Origin: Maricaulis sp.
GTDB taxonomy: Bacteria > Pseudomonadota > Alphaproteobacteria > Caulobacterales > Maricaulaceae
DNA length: 43,888 bases
Direction of reading: 5' to 3'
NCBI RefSeq assembly: GCF_015665295.1
Contig: NZ_JADFAJ010000011.1
Coordinates: 85,652-129,539 of the forward strand
In this document: positions 27,674-34,529 of the stretch, piece after piece
Layout of the letters: the number at the start of each line of letters is the position of its first letter
Position numbering within the stretch: the first letter of the stretch is position 1
Notes under the pieces: generated by a model
What the model saw: the letters and a program-made list of their open reading frames with translations, nothing else
What the model was told of the DNA's origin: nothing
The model's database searches: none
Translations under genes and position numbers: made by a program

Positions 27674-29581
27674 ATGACCAAGCTTTCGACCTGGCTCGCA
27701 ACCGTCTCTATGGCCGCACTGATTGCTGCCTGCTCACCGCCGCAGGCCACGCCTGACGCCACTCCCGGCGGCAATGGCAGCAGCGCCACCGCAGCCACCA
27801 CAACCGCACCCGAAACCGCCGCGACCGAACAAACCGAAAGCGAGCGCCTCTACGCCTGGTTCTCCGAACTCTTCGAGGCCGACCTCGCCCGCTCGCCACA
27901 ACAGCAGACCGGGCTCGGCCGGATTGATGATCTGGGCGCCTATGGGCGCTGGGATGATATCAGCGATGCTGCCGCAGAGGCCGCCCAGCAACGCCGCATC
28001 GACCGCCTGGCCCATATGCGTGCGAACTTTGACTTCAACGCCCTGGACCGCGACGCCCAGGTCTCCTGGCGGGTCTTCGAATACCTGCAGGAAACCGGCA
28101 TCCGCCAGTATGGTTTCCGTGACCAGAATTATGTCTTCACCCAGATGTTCGGCCCCCATACCGGCATGCCCTCGACCCTGATCGGCCAGCACCGGGTCGA
28201 CAATGCCGCGCACGCCGAGGCCTATATTTCCCGCCTTGGCGGCATCGGACCGATCTTCGACATCCTGATCGCACGCGCCGATGCCCGCGCTGAAGCGGGT
28301 GTGATCCCGCCGCGCTTCGCCTTCCAGTACCTGATCGGCAATACGAGCGCCGTGATCACGGGCGCACCCTTTGACGACAGCGACGCCGTTTCGCCGCTGC
28401 TGGCCGATTTCACGGCCAAGGTGAATGCGCTGGAAATCGATGACGCCGCCAAGGCCGACCTGATCGCCCGGGGCACCGCGGCGCTGACCGATGTCGTCGG
28501 CCCGGCCTATGAGCGCCTGATCGCCATGTTCGAACGTCATGAGCAGATGACCGACGACCGTGACGGGGCCTGGAAACTGCCGCGCGGTGAGGCCTATTAC
28601 GAAAGCCAGCTTGCCGCCTTTACCACCCTGCCCGACCTGTCGCCGCAAGAGGTGCATGATACCGGCCTCGCCGAGATCGAGCGCATCCATGGGGAGATGC
28701 GCGGCATCATGGATGAGGTCGGTTTCGAGGGCTCGCTGCAGGACTTTTTCGAATTCATGCGCTCCGACGAGCAATTCTACTACCCGTCAACCGATGAGGG
28801 CCGGGCCCGCTACATGGCCGAGGTCAATGACGTCTTCGACCGGGTCCGCGCGGTCATTCCGGACTATTTCGATACCTTGCCGCGGGGCGAGATGGTGGTG
28901 CGCGAGGTCGAACCCTATCGCGCGGCCGGCTCACCGACCGCCTTTTACAATACCGGCTCGCTCGATGGTTCACGGCCCGGCGTCTACTATGCCAACACGC
29001 TGAACATGCGGAACCTGCCGACCTACCAGATGGAGACGCTGGCCTATCATGAAGGCATTCCGGGCCACCATTTCCAGCTCACCCTGGCGCAGGAGCAGGA
29101 AGGCACGCCCATGTTCCAGCGCTTCCTCTACCTGTCCGCCTTTGGCGAAGGCTGGGCGCTCTATGCCGAGAGCCTGGGCAAGGATATGGGGATGTTCACC
29201 GACCCCTACCAGGACTTCGGGCGCCTCGCCTATGAGCTCTGGCGCGCTGGCCGTCTGGTCGTCGATACCGGTATCCATTCGCTGCAGTGGAGCCGCGAGG
29301 ACGCCATCGATTATCTGCGCGCGAACACCTCCTTCACCGAGGAAGAGATCACACGCGAGGTCGAGCGTTACATCGTCTGGCCGGGCCAGGCGACATCCTA
29401 CAAGACCGGCCAGATGCGGATCCGGCAGTTGCGGGACTTTGCCCAGGCCGAGCTGGGCGAGGCTTTCGACTACGGCGAATTCCATGATGTCGTGCTGACC
29501 AATGGCTCGCTGCCGCTCGCGGTGCTGACCGCGCTGGTCAATGACTATGTCGAACAGAAACGGGCCGAAACGGCCGAATGA
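27674..29581 (+). CDS. DUF885 lipoprotein, copy 2
   Basis: A 635-aa paralogue of the neighbouring genes with a signal peptide and lipobox (LIAAC). An Ala/Thr/Pro linker is followed by the shared start of the mature domain (TESERLYAWFSELFEADLARSP). The putative metal site HEGIPGHH is at residues 459-466. FGEGWALYAESLG, RLVVDTGIHSLQW and WPGQATSYKTG are conserved. Its stop overlaps an upstream in-frame ATG of copy 3, and only 17 bp separate it from the preferred copy 3 start, so the two are one transcription unit. By eye it is closer to copy 1 than copy 3 in the catalytic region. Confidence 0.88.
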   Translation: MTKLSTWLATVSMAALIAACSPPQATPDATPGGNGSSATAATTTAPETAATEQTESERLYAWFSELFEADLARSPQQQTGLGRIDDLGAYGRWDDISDAAAEAAQQRRIDRLAHMRANFDFNALDRDAQVSWRVFEYLQETGIRQYGFRDQNYVFTQMFGPHTGMPSTLIGQHRVDNAAHAEAYISRLGGIGPIFDILIARADARAEAGVIPPRFAFQYLIGNTSAVITGAPFDDSDAVSPLLADFTAKVNALEIDDAAKADLIARGTAALTDVVGPAYERLIAMFERHEQMTDDRDGAWKLPRGEAYYESQLAAFTTLPDLSPQEVHDTGLAEIERIHGEMRGIMDEVGFEGSLQDFFEFMRSDEQFYYPSTDEGRARYMAEVNDVFDRVRAVIPDYFDTLPRGEMVVREVEPYRAAGSPTAFYNTGSLDGSRPGVYYANTLNMRNLPTYQMETLAYHEGIPGHHFQLTLAQEQEGTPMFQRFLYLSAFGEGWALYAESLGKDMGMFTDPYQDFGRLAYELWRAGRLVVDTGIHSLQWSREDAIDYLRANTSFTEEEITREVERYIVWPGQATSYKTGQMRIRQLRDFAQAELGEAFDYGEFHDVVLTNGSLPLAVLTALVNDYVEQKRAETAE

Positions 29582-29598
29582 GGATCAAGAGGGGTTAT

Positions 29599-31491
29599 AT
29601 GATGCGCATGTTCCACCTGGCCGCCGGCGTCTCCGCCCTGGCCCTGCTCACCGCCTGCAATGCCGCCGATGACGAGACGGTCGCCCTGGCGCCGACCGCG
29701 ACCGGCACGGCCACCGAAATGGCCCGTGATGGGGACGCAAGCGACATTGCAGCGGTCGCCGGCGAGGAAACCGAGTCGGATCGCCTGAATGCCTGGTTCC
29801 AGGAGGTCTTCGACCGCAATACCGCCCGATCGCCGATGACCCAGACCTTCCTCGGCATGAAGACAAATTACGACCAGTGGTCCGACGCCTCGCCGGAATT
29901 CGCGCTGGAGAGCTATGAACTCGGCCAGGCCGATCTGGTCCATATGCGCGAGACTTTCGACTTCGATGCGCTGGACGACAGTGCGCAATTGTCCTGGCGC
30001 CTGTTTGAATACAATGCCGAACGCGCCGCCGAGGGCCGGCGCTGGGTCGATCACGGCTATACCTTCACGCCGCGCTCGGGCCCGCACATGAATGCGGCCT
30101 CCTTCCTGATCAATAGTCACCGCGTCGACACGGCCGCGGATGCGCAGGCCTATATCGGCCGCCTGCGCAACCTGCCGGCCTATATGGACCAGAATATCGC
30201 CAATTCCCGGCGCTCGGCAGAGCTCGGCGTGCTCACTCCGCTGTGGACCTATGAGCCGATGATCACCACGGCCCGCAATATCATCACGGGCGCCCCGTTC
30301 GACGATGGCGAAGCCAGCCCGATCCTCGCCGACTTTGTCGCCAAGGTCGCGGCGCTCGAACTGGACGAGGCCGAAGAATCCAGCCTGATCAGCGAGGCGG
30401 AAACTGCCCTCACCGAGGCCGTGGCACCAGCCTATGAGCGCGTCATCGCCATGTTCGAGGAACAGGCCCGGTTGGCGACCGAGGATGACGGCGTGTGGAA
30501 ACACCCCGATGGCGGCGAGTTCTACAACTACCTGCTCAATGGCTATACGACGATGGACCTCTCCGCCGAAGAGATCCACCAGCTCGGTGTCTCCGAAGTG
30601 ACCCGCATCCATGACGAGATGCGCGGGATCATGAATGAGGTCGGCTTCCAGGGCTCGCTGCAGGACTTCTTCGAATTCATGCGCACGGACGAGCAGTTCT
30701 ACTATCCCGACACGGATCAGGGCCGCGCCGGCTATCTGGCCGATGCCACGGCCATGATCGACACGATGCGCGAAACCCTGCCGCAAATGTTCAACACCTT
30801 CCCGCGCGCCGAAATCGAAGTGCGCCGGGTCGAGCCCTTCCGCGAGGACAGTGCCGGCAAGGCCTTCTATGGCCGCCCGGCACCGAATGGCTCGCGGCCC
30901 GGAATCTACTACGCAAACCTGCGCGACATGTCGCTGATGCCGACCTATCAGATGGAAGCCCTCGCCTATCATGAAGGCATTCCCGGCCACCACATGCAGC
31001 TGGCCATCATGCAGGAGCTGGAAGGCGTGCCGGCCTTCCGCCGCTTTGGCGGTTACACCGCCTATACCGAAGGCTGGGGTCTCTACACCGAATACCTGCC
31101 GCTTGAATACGGCTATTATTCCGACCCCTATTCCGACTTCGGTCGCCTGGCGATGGAGTTGTGGCGGGCCTGCCGTCTCGTCGTCGATACCGGCCTGCAC
31201 CATCACCGGTGGACGCGCCAGGAAGCCGTCGACTATCTGGCCGAGAACACGCCCAATCCGCAGGGCGATATCGTCGCCGCGATTGATCGCTATATCGTTT
31301 ATCCGGGCCAGGCGACCGCCTACAAGATCGGCATGCTGGAAATCCTCCGCCTGCGCGGCATGGCCGAGGAAGCCCTCGGCGAGACTTACGACATCCGCGA
31401 TTTTCACGATGTCGTGCTGACCCAGGGCGCGATGCCGATGTCGGTATTGGAGGAACGGGTGATCGCCTGGATCGAAGGCGAGCAGCACTAG
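29599..31491 (+). CDS. DUF885 lipoprotein, copy 3
   Basis: A 630-aa paralogue with a clean lipobox (ALLTAC) and the family metal-like motif HEGIPGHH at residues 458-465. It is the most diverged copy: the helix after the motif reads YTEGWGLYTEYLPLEYGYYSDP instead of the EGWALYAE...KDMG seen in copies 1 and 2. WPGQA is YPGQA, and the His-rich LHHHRW replaces IH-LQW, suggesting a different substrate. The start at 29599 is chosen because AGAGGGG precedes it and it begins a normal signal peptide. An earlier ATG (29578), overlapping the copy 2 stop, would add seven charged residues. Ends at a strong terminator. Confidence 0.87.
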   Translation: MMRMFHLAAGVSALALLTACNAADDETVALAPTATGTATEMARDGDASDIAAVAGEETESDRLNAWFQEVFDRNTARSPMTQTFLGMKTNYDQWSDASPEFALESYELGQADLVHMRETFDFDALDDSAQLSWRLFEYNAERAAEGRRWVDHGYTFTPRSGPHMNAASFLINSHRVDTAADAQAYIGRLRNLPAYMDQNIANSRRSAELGVLTPLWTYEPMITTARNIITGAPFDDGEASPILADFVAKVAALELDEAEESSLISEAETALTEAVAPAYERVIAMFEEQARLATEDDGVWKHPDGGEFYNYLLNGYTTMDLSAEEIHQLGVSEVTRIHDEMRGIMNEVGFQGSLQDFFEFMRTDEQFYYPDTDQGRAGYLADATAMIDTMRETLPQMFNTFPRAEIEVRRVEPFREDSAGKAFYGRPAPNGSRPGIYYANLRDMSLMPTYQMEALAYHEGIPGHHMQLAIMQELEGVPAFRRFGGYTAYTEGWGLYTEYLPLEYGYYSDPYSDFGRLAMELWRACRLVVDTGLHHHRWTRQEAVDYLAENTPNPQGDIVAAIDRYIVYPGQATAYKIGMLEILRLRGMAEEALGETYDIRDFHDVVLTQGAMPMSVLEERVIAWIEGEQH

Positions 31492-31515
31492 CACAAGGTC
31501 TGATAAGACAAACAG

Positions 31516-31549
31516 GGCCTCCGGTATCGTACCGGGGGCCTTTTTTTTT
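31516..31549 (+). terminator. rho-independent terminator after DUF885 copy 3
   Basis: An 11-bp stem GGCCTCCGGTA / TACCGGGGGCC (one G-T wobble) with a 3-base loop, followed by nine T residues. It starts 25 bp after the stop codon. One of the clearest terminators in the window. Confidence 0.93.
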
Positions 31550-31587
31550 GCGGCAAGCACGCCGTCCGGCTCTGCACGCTTGTCGCG

Positions 31588-31681
31588 CCGGAGGCAGGAG
31601 GGAGCGGGATGCCGGCGGACACCGGGGTGTCCGTTTGGCTGGTCTGCGGTGTCCGTGGTGTCCCCGGCTGCGCGCCTCCGG
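31588..31681. repeat. 94-bp nested inverted-repeat element
   Basis: Outer arms CCGGAGGC (31588-31595) and GCCTCCGG (31674-31681) enclose inner arms GCCGGCGGACACC (31611-31623) and GGTGTCCCCGGC (31657-31668). The inner arms pair over 12 bp with one bulged base. GGTGTCC occurs three times (31626, 31648, 31657) and once inverted (31617), giving competing pairings. It lies between two terminators that point at each other, with no credible gene. It could be a REP-like element or a structured RNA. Confidence 0.55.
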
Positions 31682-31734
31682 GAGAAATGGGAGGGGTTCA
31701 GCGATGTTGTTCTCGCCCAAGGACCATCCGTCCA

Positions 31735-31763
31735 CAAAAAACCCCGGCCTGGACCGGGGCTTT
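31735..31763 (-). terminator. rho-independent terminator after fliE
   Basis: Read on the minus strand: GCCCCGG-TCCAGG-CCGGGG stem-loop followed by six T residues. It lies 24 bp after the fliE stop and ends the flgB-flgC-fliE transcript. The A residues before the stem could also make it work weakly in the other direction. Confidence 0.88.
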
Positions 31764-31786
31764 CAGTGTGCGAACAAGGCGTGCCG

Positions 31787-32107
31787 TCAGATCGGCATGC
31801 GCAGGATTTCCTGGTAGGCCTTCACCACCTCGTCGCGCACGGCGACGACGGTTTCCAGCGATATTTCGGCGGCCGAGACGGCGGTGACGACGTCGATCAG
31901 CTCGGCCTGGCCAGCCGCGCCGGCGGCGGTCATCTGCTCGGCAGCGCCCAAAGCCTGGCTGGTATCGGCAATGGCACCAGAAACCAGCGAGCCAAAATCA
32001 AGGCCGGCGCCGGATGATGCCGCGTCCTGGCTCGAGCCCATCGCCGATTGCTGGGCAGAGCGGATAGCAGCCTGGTAGGCCTGTACGGCAGAAAGATCAG
32101 CGGCCAT
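31787..32107 (-). CDS. fliE: flagellar hook-basal body protein FliE
   Basis: FliE joins the MS ring to the proximal rod. The 106-aa length and the C-terminal helix match the family: the C-terminal block is DVVTAVSAAEISLETVVAVRD followed by KVYQEI-like KAYQEILRMPI. The N-terminal half is a loose Ala/Ser-rich helix. Last gene of flgB-flgC-fliE, 44 bp after flgC, and followed by a terminator. Confidence 0.94.
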   Translation of the reverse strand: MAADLSAVQAYQAAIRSAQQSAMGSSQDAASSGAGLDFGSLVSGAIADTSQALGAAEQMTAAGAAGQAELIDVVTAVSAAEISLETVVAVRDEVVKAYQEILRMPI

Positions 32108-32151
32108 GGACTTTGTCCTTCATGAATGGGCTGGCGAGCGCGTGCGCTGTT

Positions 32152-32565
32152 CTAGCGGCGCAGGAGATCAAGCGCCCGCTCCTGCATGCGGCGGGCATTC
32201 TCGATCATGTTGAGATTGGCTTCATAGGTACGCATGGCTTCACGCATGTCCATCATCTCCACGAGCGTCTGCACGTTGGAGTACTGGACATAACCCTCCT
32301 GGTTCGCGGCCGGATGGCCGGGATCGTATTCGAGGGTGAACTCGCTCTGGTCATGCGCGACATCGGTCATGCGCACGGCATTGAGGCCGGTGGCGCGGTC
32401 GAGCTCGGCTTCAAATATCGGGACCTGGCGGCGATAGGGATCACCGCCCGGCTCGCGCGCCGTGGAATCGGCATTGGCGATGTTCTCCGAGATGATCCGC
32501 ATCCGCGCGGCCTGCGCGCGCATGCCGAAGGCGGAAATCTGCATCGCGTCTGAGGCGTTACCCAT
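32152..32565 (-). CDS. flgC: flagellar proximal rod protein FlgC
   Basis: A rod subunit of the axial structure. The 137-aa length is normal. The N-terminal rod signature is RIISENIANADSTAREPGG. The C-terminal FlgC/FlgG-type block is VQYSNVQTLVEMMDMREAMRTYEANLNMI. Secreted through the flagellar export apparatus, so no signal peptide. 10 bp after flgB. Confidence 0.96.
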   Translation of the reverse strand: MGNASDAMQISAFGMRAQAARMRIISENIANADSTAREPGGDPYRRQVPIFEAELDRATGLNAVRMTDVAHDQSEFTLEYDPGHPAANQEGYVQYSNVQTLVEMMDMREAMRTYEANLNMIENARRMQERALDLLRR

Positions 32566-32575
32566 CGGTCACTCC

Positions 32576-33016
32576 CTAGCGGCCCGGCGCGCGGATTGCC
32601 GTCCGCAGCAGGCCGATGCTTTTCTGGTACAGGGTCAGGGCGCTCTCATAGCGCATGCGGTTTTCCTGGGCCCGGACCATCTGTTCCTCGATCACGACCG
32701 AATTGCCGTTGACCGTTGTCTCGGAGTCAGGACGTTCGATTGACTCCCACATTGCCGAAGACCCGGTGTCGTCACCAGAGGCCGGAATGTGTCCCGAATC
32801 GGTGGTGGCCAGTCCGATCGGGCCGCGGCTCGGGGCGCGCTCGCCAGACATTTGCGAGCGCAGGGCCGAATGGAAGTCGGATTCGTCCAGATCCCGCGGC
32901 GTGTAGCCCGGCGTATTCGCGTTCGCGACGTTTTCCGCAATCACCTGCTGGCGATCGGCGTGAAAACTCATCGATTGTCGAAGCAGTGCCAGCACCGGCA
33001 CGTCATCGGGTCGCAT
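32576..33016 (-). CDS. flgB: flagellar proximal rod protein FlgB
   Basis: The most proximal rod protein, 146 aa. It has the N-terminal rod motif QQVIAENVANANTPGYTPRDL and the C-terminal helix NSVVIEEQMVRAQENRMRYESAL. The middle region is variable, as in the family. First gene of flgB-flgC-fliE. Its start is 46 bp from the CtrA-type box it shares with the divergent fliO-fliP. Confidence 0.95.
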   Translation of the reverse strand: MRPDDVPVLALLRQSMSFHADRQQVIAENVANANTPGYTPRDLDESDFHSALRSQMSGERAPSRGPIGLATTDSGHIPASGDDTGSSAMWESIERPDSETTVNGNSVVIEEQMVRAQENRMRYESALTLYQKSIGLLRTAIRAPGR

Positions 33017-33062
33017 GCGCGAATCCCCTGTGTTGATCAGTATCGAAAGTGGTCCCGCACGG

Positions 33063-33077
33063 TTAACGGCGGCTTAA
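33063..33077. promoter_or_regulatory. perfect CtrA box between flgB and fliO
   Basis: An exact TTAA-N7-TTAA motif inside a larger palindrome (CGGTTAA / TTAACCG, 7-base spacer CGGCGGC). Its centre at 33070 is exactly midway between the flgB start (33016) and the fliO start (33124). This symmetric placement would let one bound CtrA dimer control both operons. Motif and position are seen; binding is inferred from the Caulobacter consensus. Confidence 0.75.
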
Positions 33078-33123
33078 CCGCATCACCCCACACAGTGGTC
33101 ATTGATTATGAGGCCGAGCCGCG

Positions 33124-33456
33124 ATGTCCGATATCGTCAACTGGACCAGCTACCTGTTCGCCATCGCCATCCTGGTCGCGCTTCTCGGCGGGTTGGGTCT
33201 GTTTGGCTACGCGATCCAGAAAGGCTGGCTCTTGCAGCAAATGACCGGGCTGCGGCAGCTTGGCGGCCAGGACCGCCGCCTCAGGATATGCGAGACGCTG
33301 GTCATTGATCCGCGCCGCCGCCTCGTCATCCTGCAAGCCGACGGCACCGAGCATCTCGTGCTCCTGGGGATGGAAGGCGAAACCGTGCTGTCGACCGGTC
33401 AGACCCTGTCCGATGCGGTCACGCCCGACACGCTGAAGATGGAACAGCGCGGATGA
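33124..33456 (+). CDS. fliO: flagellar biosynthetic protein FliO
   Basis: A small membrane protein that helps assemble the FliP-FliQ-FliR export gate. The 110-aa protein has one transmembrane helix (YLFAIAILVALLGGLGLFGYA) and then the FliO-type cytoplasmic domain: ICETLVIDPRRRLVILQADGTEHLVLLG. FliO is poorly conserved, but position directly before fliP with a 4-base ATGA overlap makes the call firm. Confidence 0.88.
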   Translation: MSDIVNWTSYLFAIAILVALLGGLGLFGYAIQKGWLLQQMTGLRQLGGQDRRLRICETLVIDPRRRLVILQADGTEHLVLLGMEGETVLSTGQTLSDAVTPDTLKMEQRG

Positions 33457-34208
33457 CGGCTCGCAAAGGCTTCTGGACCTGCCTGACCCTCTTCCTGCTC
33501 GGCCTGGTGACGCTGGCCGGCTTCCAGGCCGAGGCCCAGACCGTGACGATTGATGCCGGCCAGGAAGGCGCACTCACCGAGCGCGTGCTGCAGCTGATTG
33601 CGCTGCTGACCGTCCTGTCGCTGGCCCCGTCCATTGTCATCATGACGACCAGCTTCGTGCGCATCATTGTGGTGCTGTCACTGCTGCGGACCGGGCTCGG
33701 ACTGCAACAGAGCCCGCCCAATGCGGTCCTGGTCTCACTGGCGATCTTCCTGACCGGCTTCATCATGGCGCCGGTCTTCACCCAGTCCTACGAACAGGGC
33801 ATCCAGCCCCTGCTCAATGAAGAAATCGAGCTGACCGAGGCGTTCGACCTGTCGACCGGGCCGCTCAAAACCTTCATGCTCAGCCATGTCCGCGAGGACG
33901 ATCTCGCCCTCTTCATCGACATGTCGCAGCAGGCCGTGCCGGAGACTCCGGAAGAGACCGATTTCTGGATCGTCGCGCCGGCCTTCATGATCTCCGAGCT
34001 GCGGCGCGCCTTCGAGATCGGCTTCCTGCTCTTCATCCCCTTCCTGATCATCGACCTGGTGGTCGCCTCCATCCTGATGTCGATGGGCATGATGATGCTG
34101 CCCCCCATCGTGATCTCCCTGCCCTTCAAGCTGATCTTCTTCGTGCTGGTGGACGGCTGGCGACTGGTGACGGGATCGCTGGTGCAGAGTTTCGGGACGC
34201 TGGGTTGA
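33453..34208 (+). CDS. fliP: flagellar type III export protein FliP
   Basis: The pentameric core of the flagellar export gate. The 251-aa protein has a cleavable-type N-terminal hydrophobic signal and four membrane segments. Blocks diagnostic for FliP are MTTSFVRIIVVLSLLRTGLG, PPNAVLVSLAIFLTGF, FMISELRRAFEIGFLLFIPF and MSMGMMMLPPIVISLPFK. Translationally coupled to fliO. A 310-bp gap with inverted repeats follows. Confidence 0.97.
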   Translation: MTARKGFWTCLTLFLLGLVTLAGFQAEAQTVTIDAGQEGALTERVLQLIALLTVLSLAPSIVIMTTSFVRIIVVLSLLRTGLGLQQSPPNAVLVSLAIFLTGFIMAPVFTQSYEQGIQPLLNEEIELTEAFDLSTGPLKTFMLSHVREDDLALFIDMSQQAVPETPEETDFWIVAPAFMISELRRAFEIGFLLFIPFLIIDLVVASILMSMGMMMLPPIVISLPFKLIFFVLVDGWRLVTGSLVQSFGTLG

Positions 34209-34323
34209 CGAGGGTCGCCAGAGACGCAGAGCGCCAGCCATTTTTCGGCTCGCAATGGTCTGGGTGACCGGGCGTTGAGGCCAGGTCGGAGCGTCTGGAT
34301 GAGCGGCGCCTCGCGCGGATATG

Positions 34324-34399
34324 TCCATTGATCGCTTGCCAGCCAGCAGGCCGTACCCGGTCGGGTGGAACCGCGACCTCGCGGCAAGCGATCAATGGA
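34324..34399. repeat. perfect 17-bp inverted repeat with 42-bp loop
   Basis: Arms 34324-34340 (TCCATTGATCGCTTGCC) and 34383-34399 are exact reverse complements. The loop carries a smaller ACCCG-GT-CGGGT hairpin (34355-34366). No T-run and no target-site duplication were seen at the ends. A 17-bp perfect match at this distance is far beyond chance. It may be a terminator-like structure, a MITE remnant or a REP-type element. Confidence 0.8.
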
Positions 34400-34436
34400 G
34401 CAGTGCGCCCCGAAGCGCTTCATCATCAAACGACCG

Positions 34437-34470
34437 GTCACGCAGAATCTGCGTCCCGCCTTCGCGTGAC
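34437..34470. repeat. overlapping inverted repeats (alternative hairpins)
   Basis: ACGCAGA-A-TCTGCGT (34440-34454) is a perfect 7-bp palindrome. GTCACGC (34437-34443) can also pair with GCGTGAC (34464-34470). The two pairings compete for the same bases, so only one can form at a time. Confidence 0.5.
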
Positions 34471-34505
34471 ATCCGTCCGGTACGACTGTGATCAGGGATG
34501 CAAGG

Positions 34506-34529
34506 AAAAGCCGAAGCCCTAGCTCGGGC
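34506..34529 (-). terminator. possible weak terminator at the TPR gene stop
   Basis: On the minus strand the stop codon lies in the loop of an imperfect stem (GCCCGAGC with GGCTTCGGC) followed by TTTT. The stem has a mismatch and a bulge, so the call is tentative. Confidence 0.3.

Larger units (their letters stand above)
34209..34518. other. 310-bp non-coding convergent gap with inverted repeats
   Basis: No credible gene. It lies between the 3' ends of fliP and the TPR gene and holds two inverted-repeat structures listed separately (34324-34399 and 34437-34470) and a short palindrome GAAGCGCTTC. No classical terminator with a T-run is seen for fliP. Confidence 0.6.

Noticed and set aside
29545-31737. 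A 730-codon minus-strand frame opposite DUF885 copy 3
   Set aside because: Antisense shadow of a conserved gene; no recognisable motif and it runs through a strong terminator.
31550-31817. Short plus-strand frames in the region between DUF885 copy 3 and fliE
   Set aside because: They run through palindromic repeats and the fliE terminator and have no coding features.
33040-33062. Possible sigma-54 element near flgB/fliO (GTGGTCCCGCACGG)
   Set aside because: The -12 GC element is missing at the correct spacing, and the adjacent exact CtrA box explains regulation better.
34209-34518. Possible integron attC site formed by the 17-bp inverted repeat
   Set aside because: The arms lack the conserved attC core ends (RYYYAAC/GTTRRRY) and no integrase or cassette is nearby.
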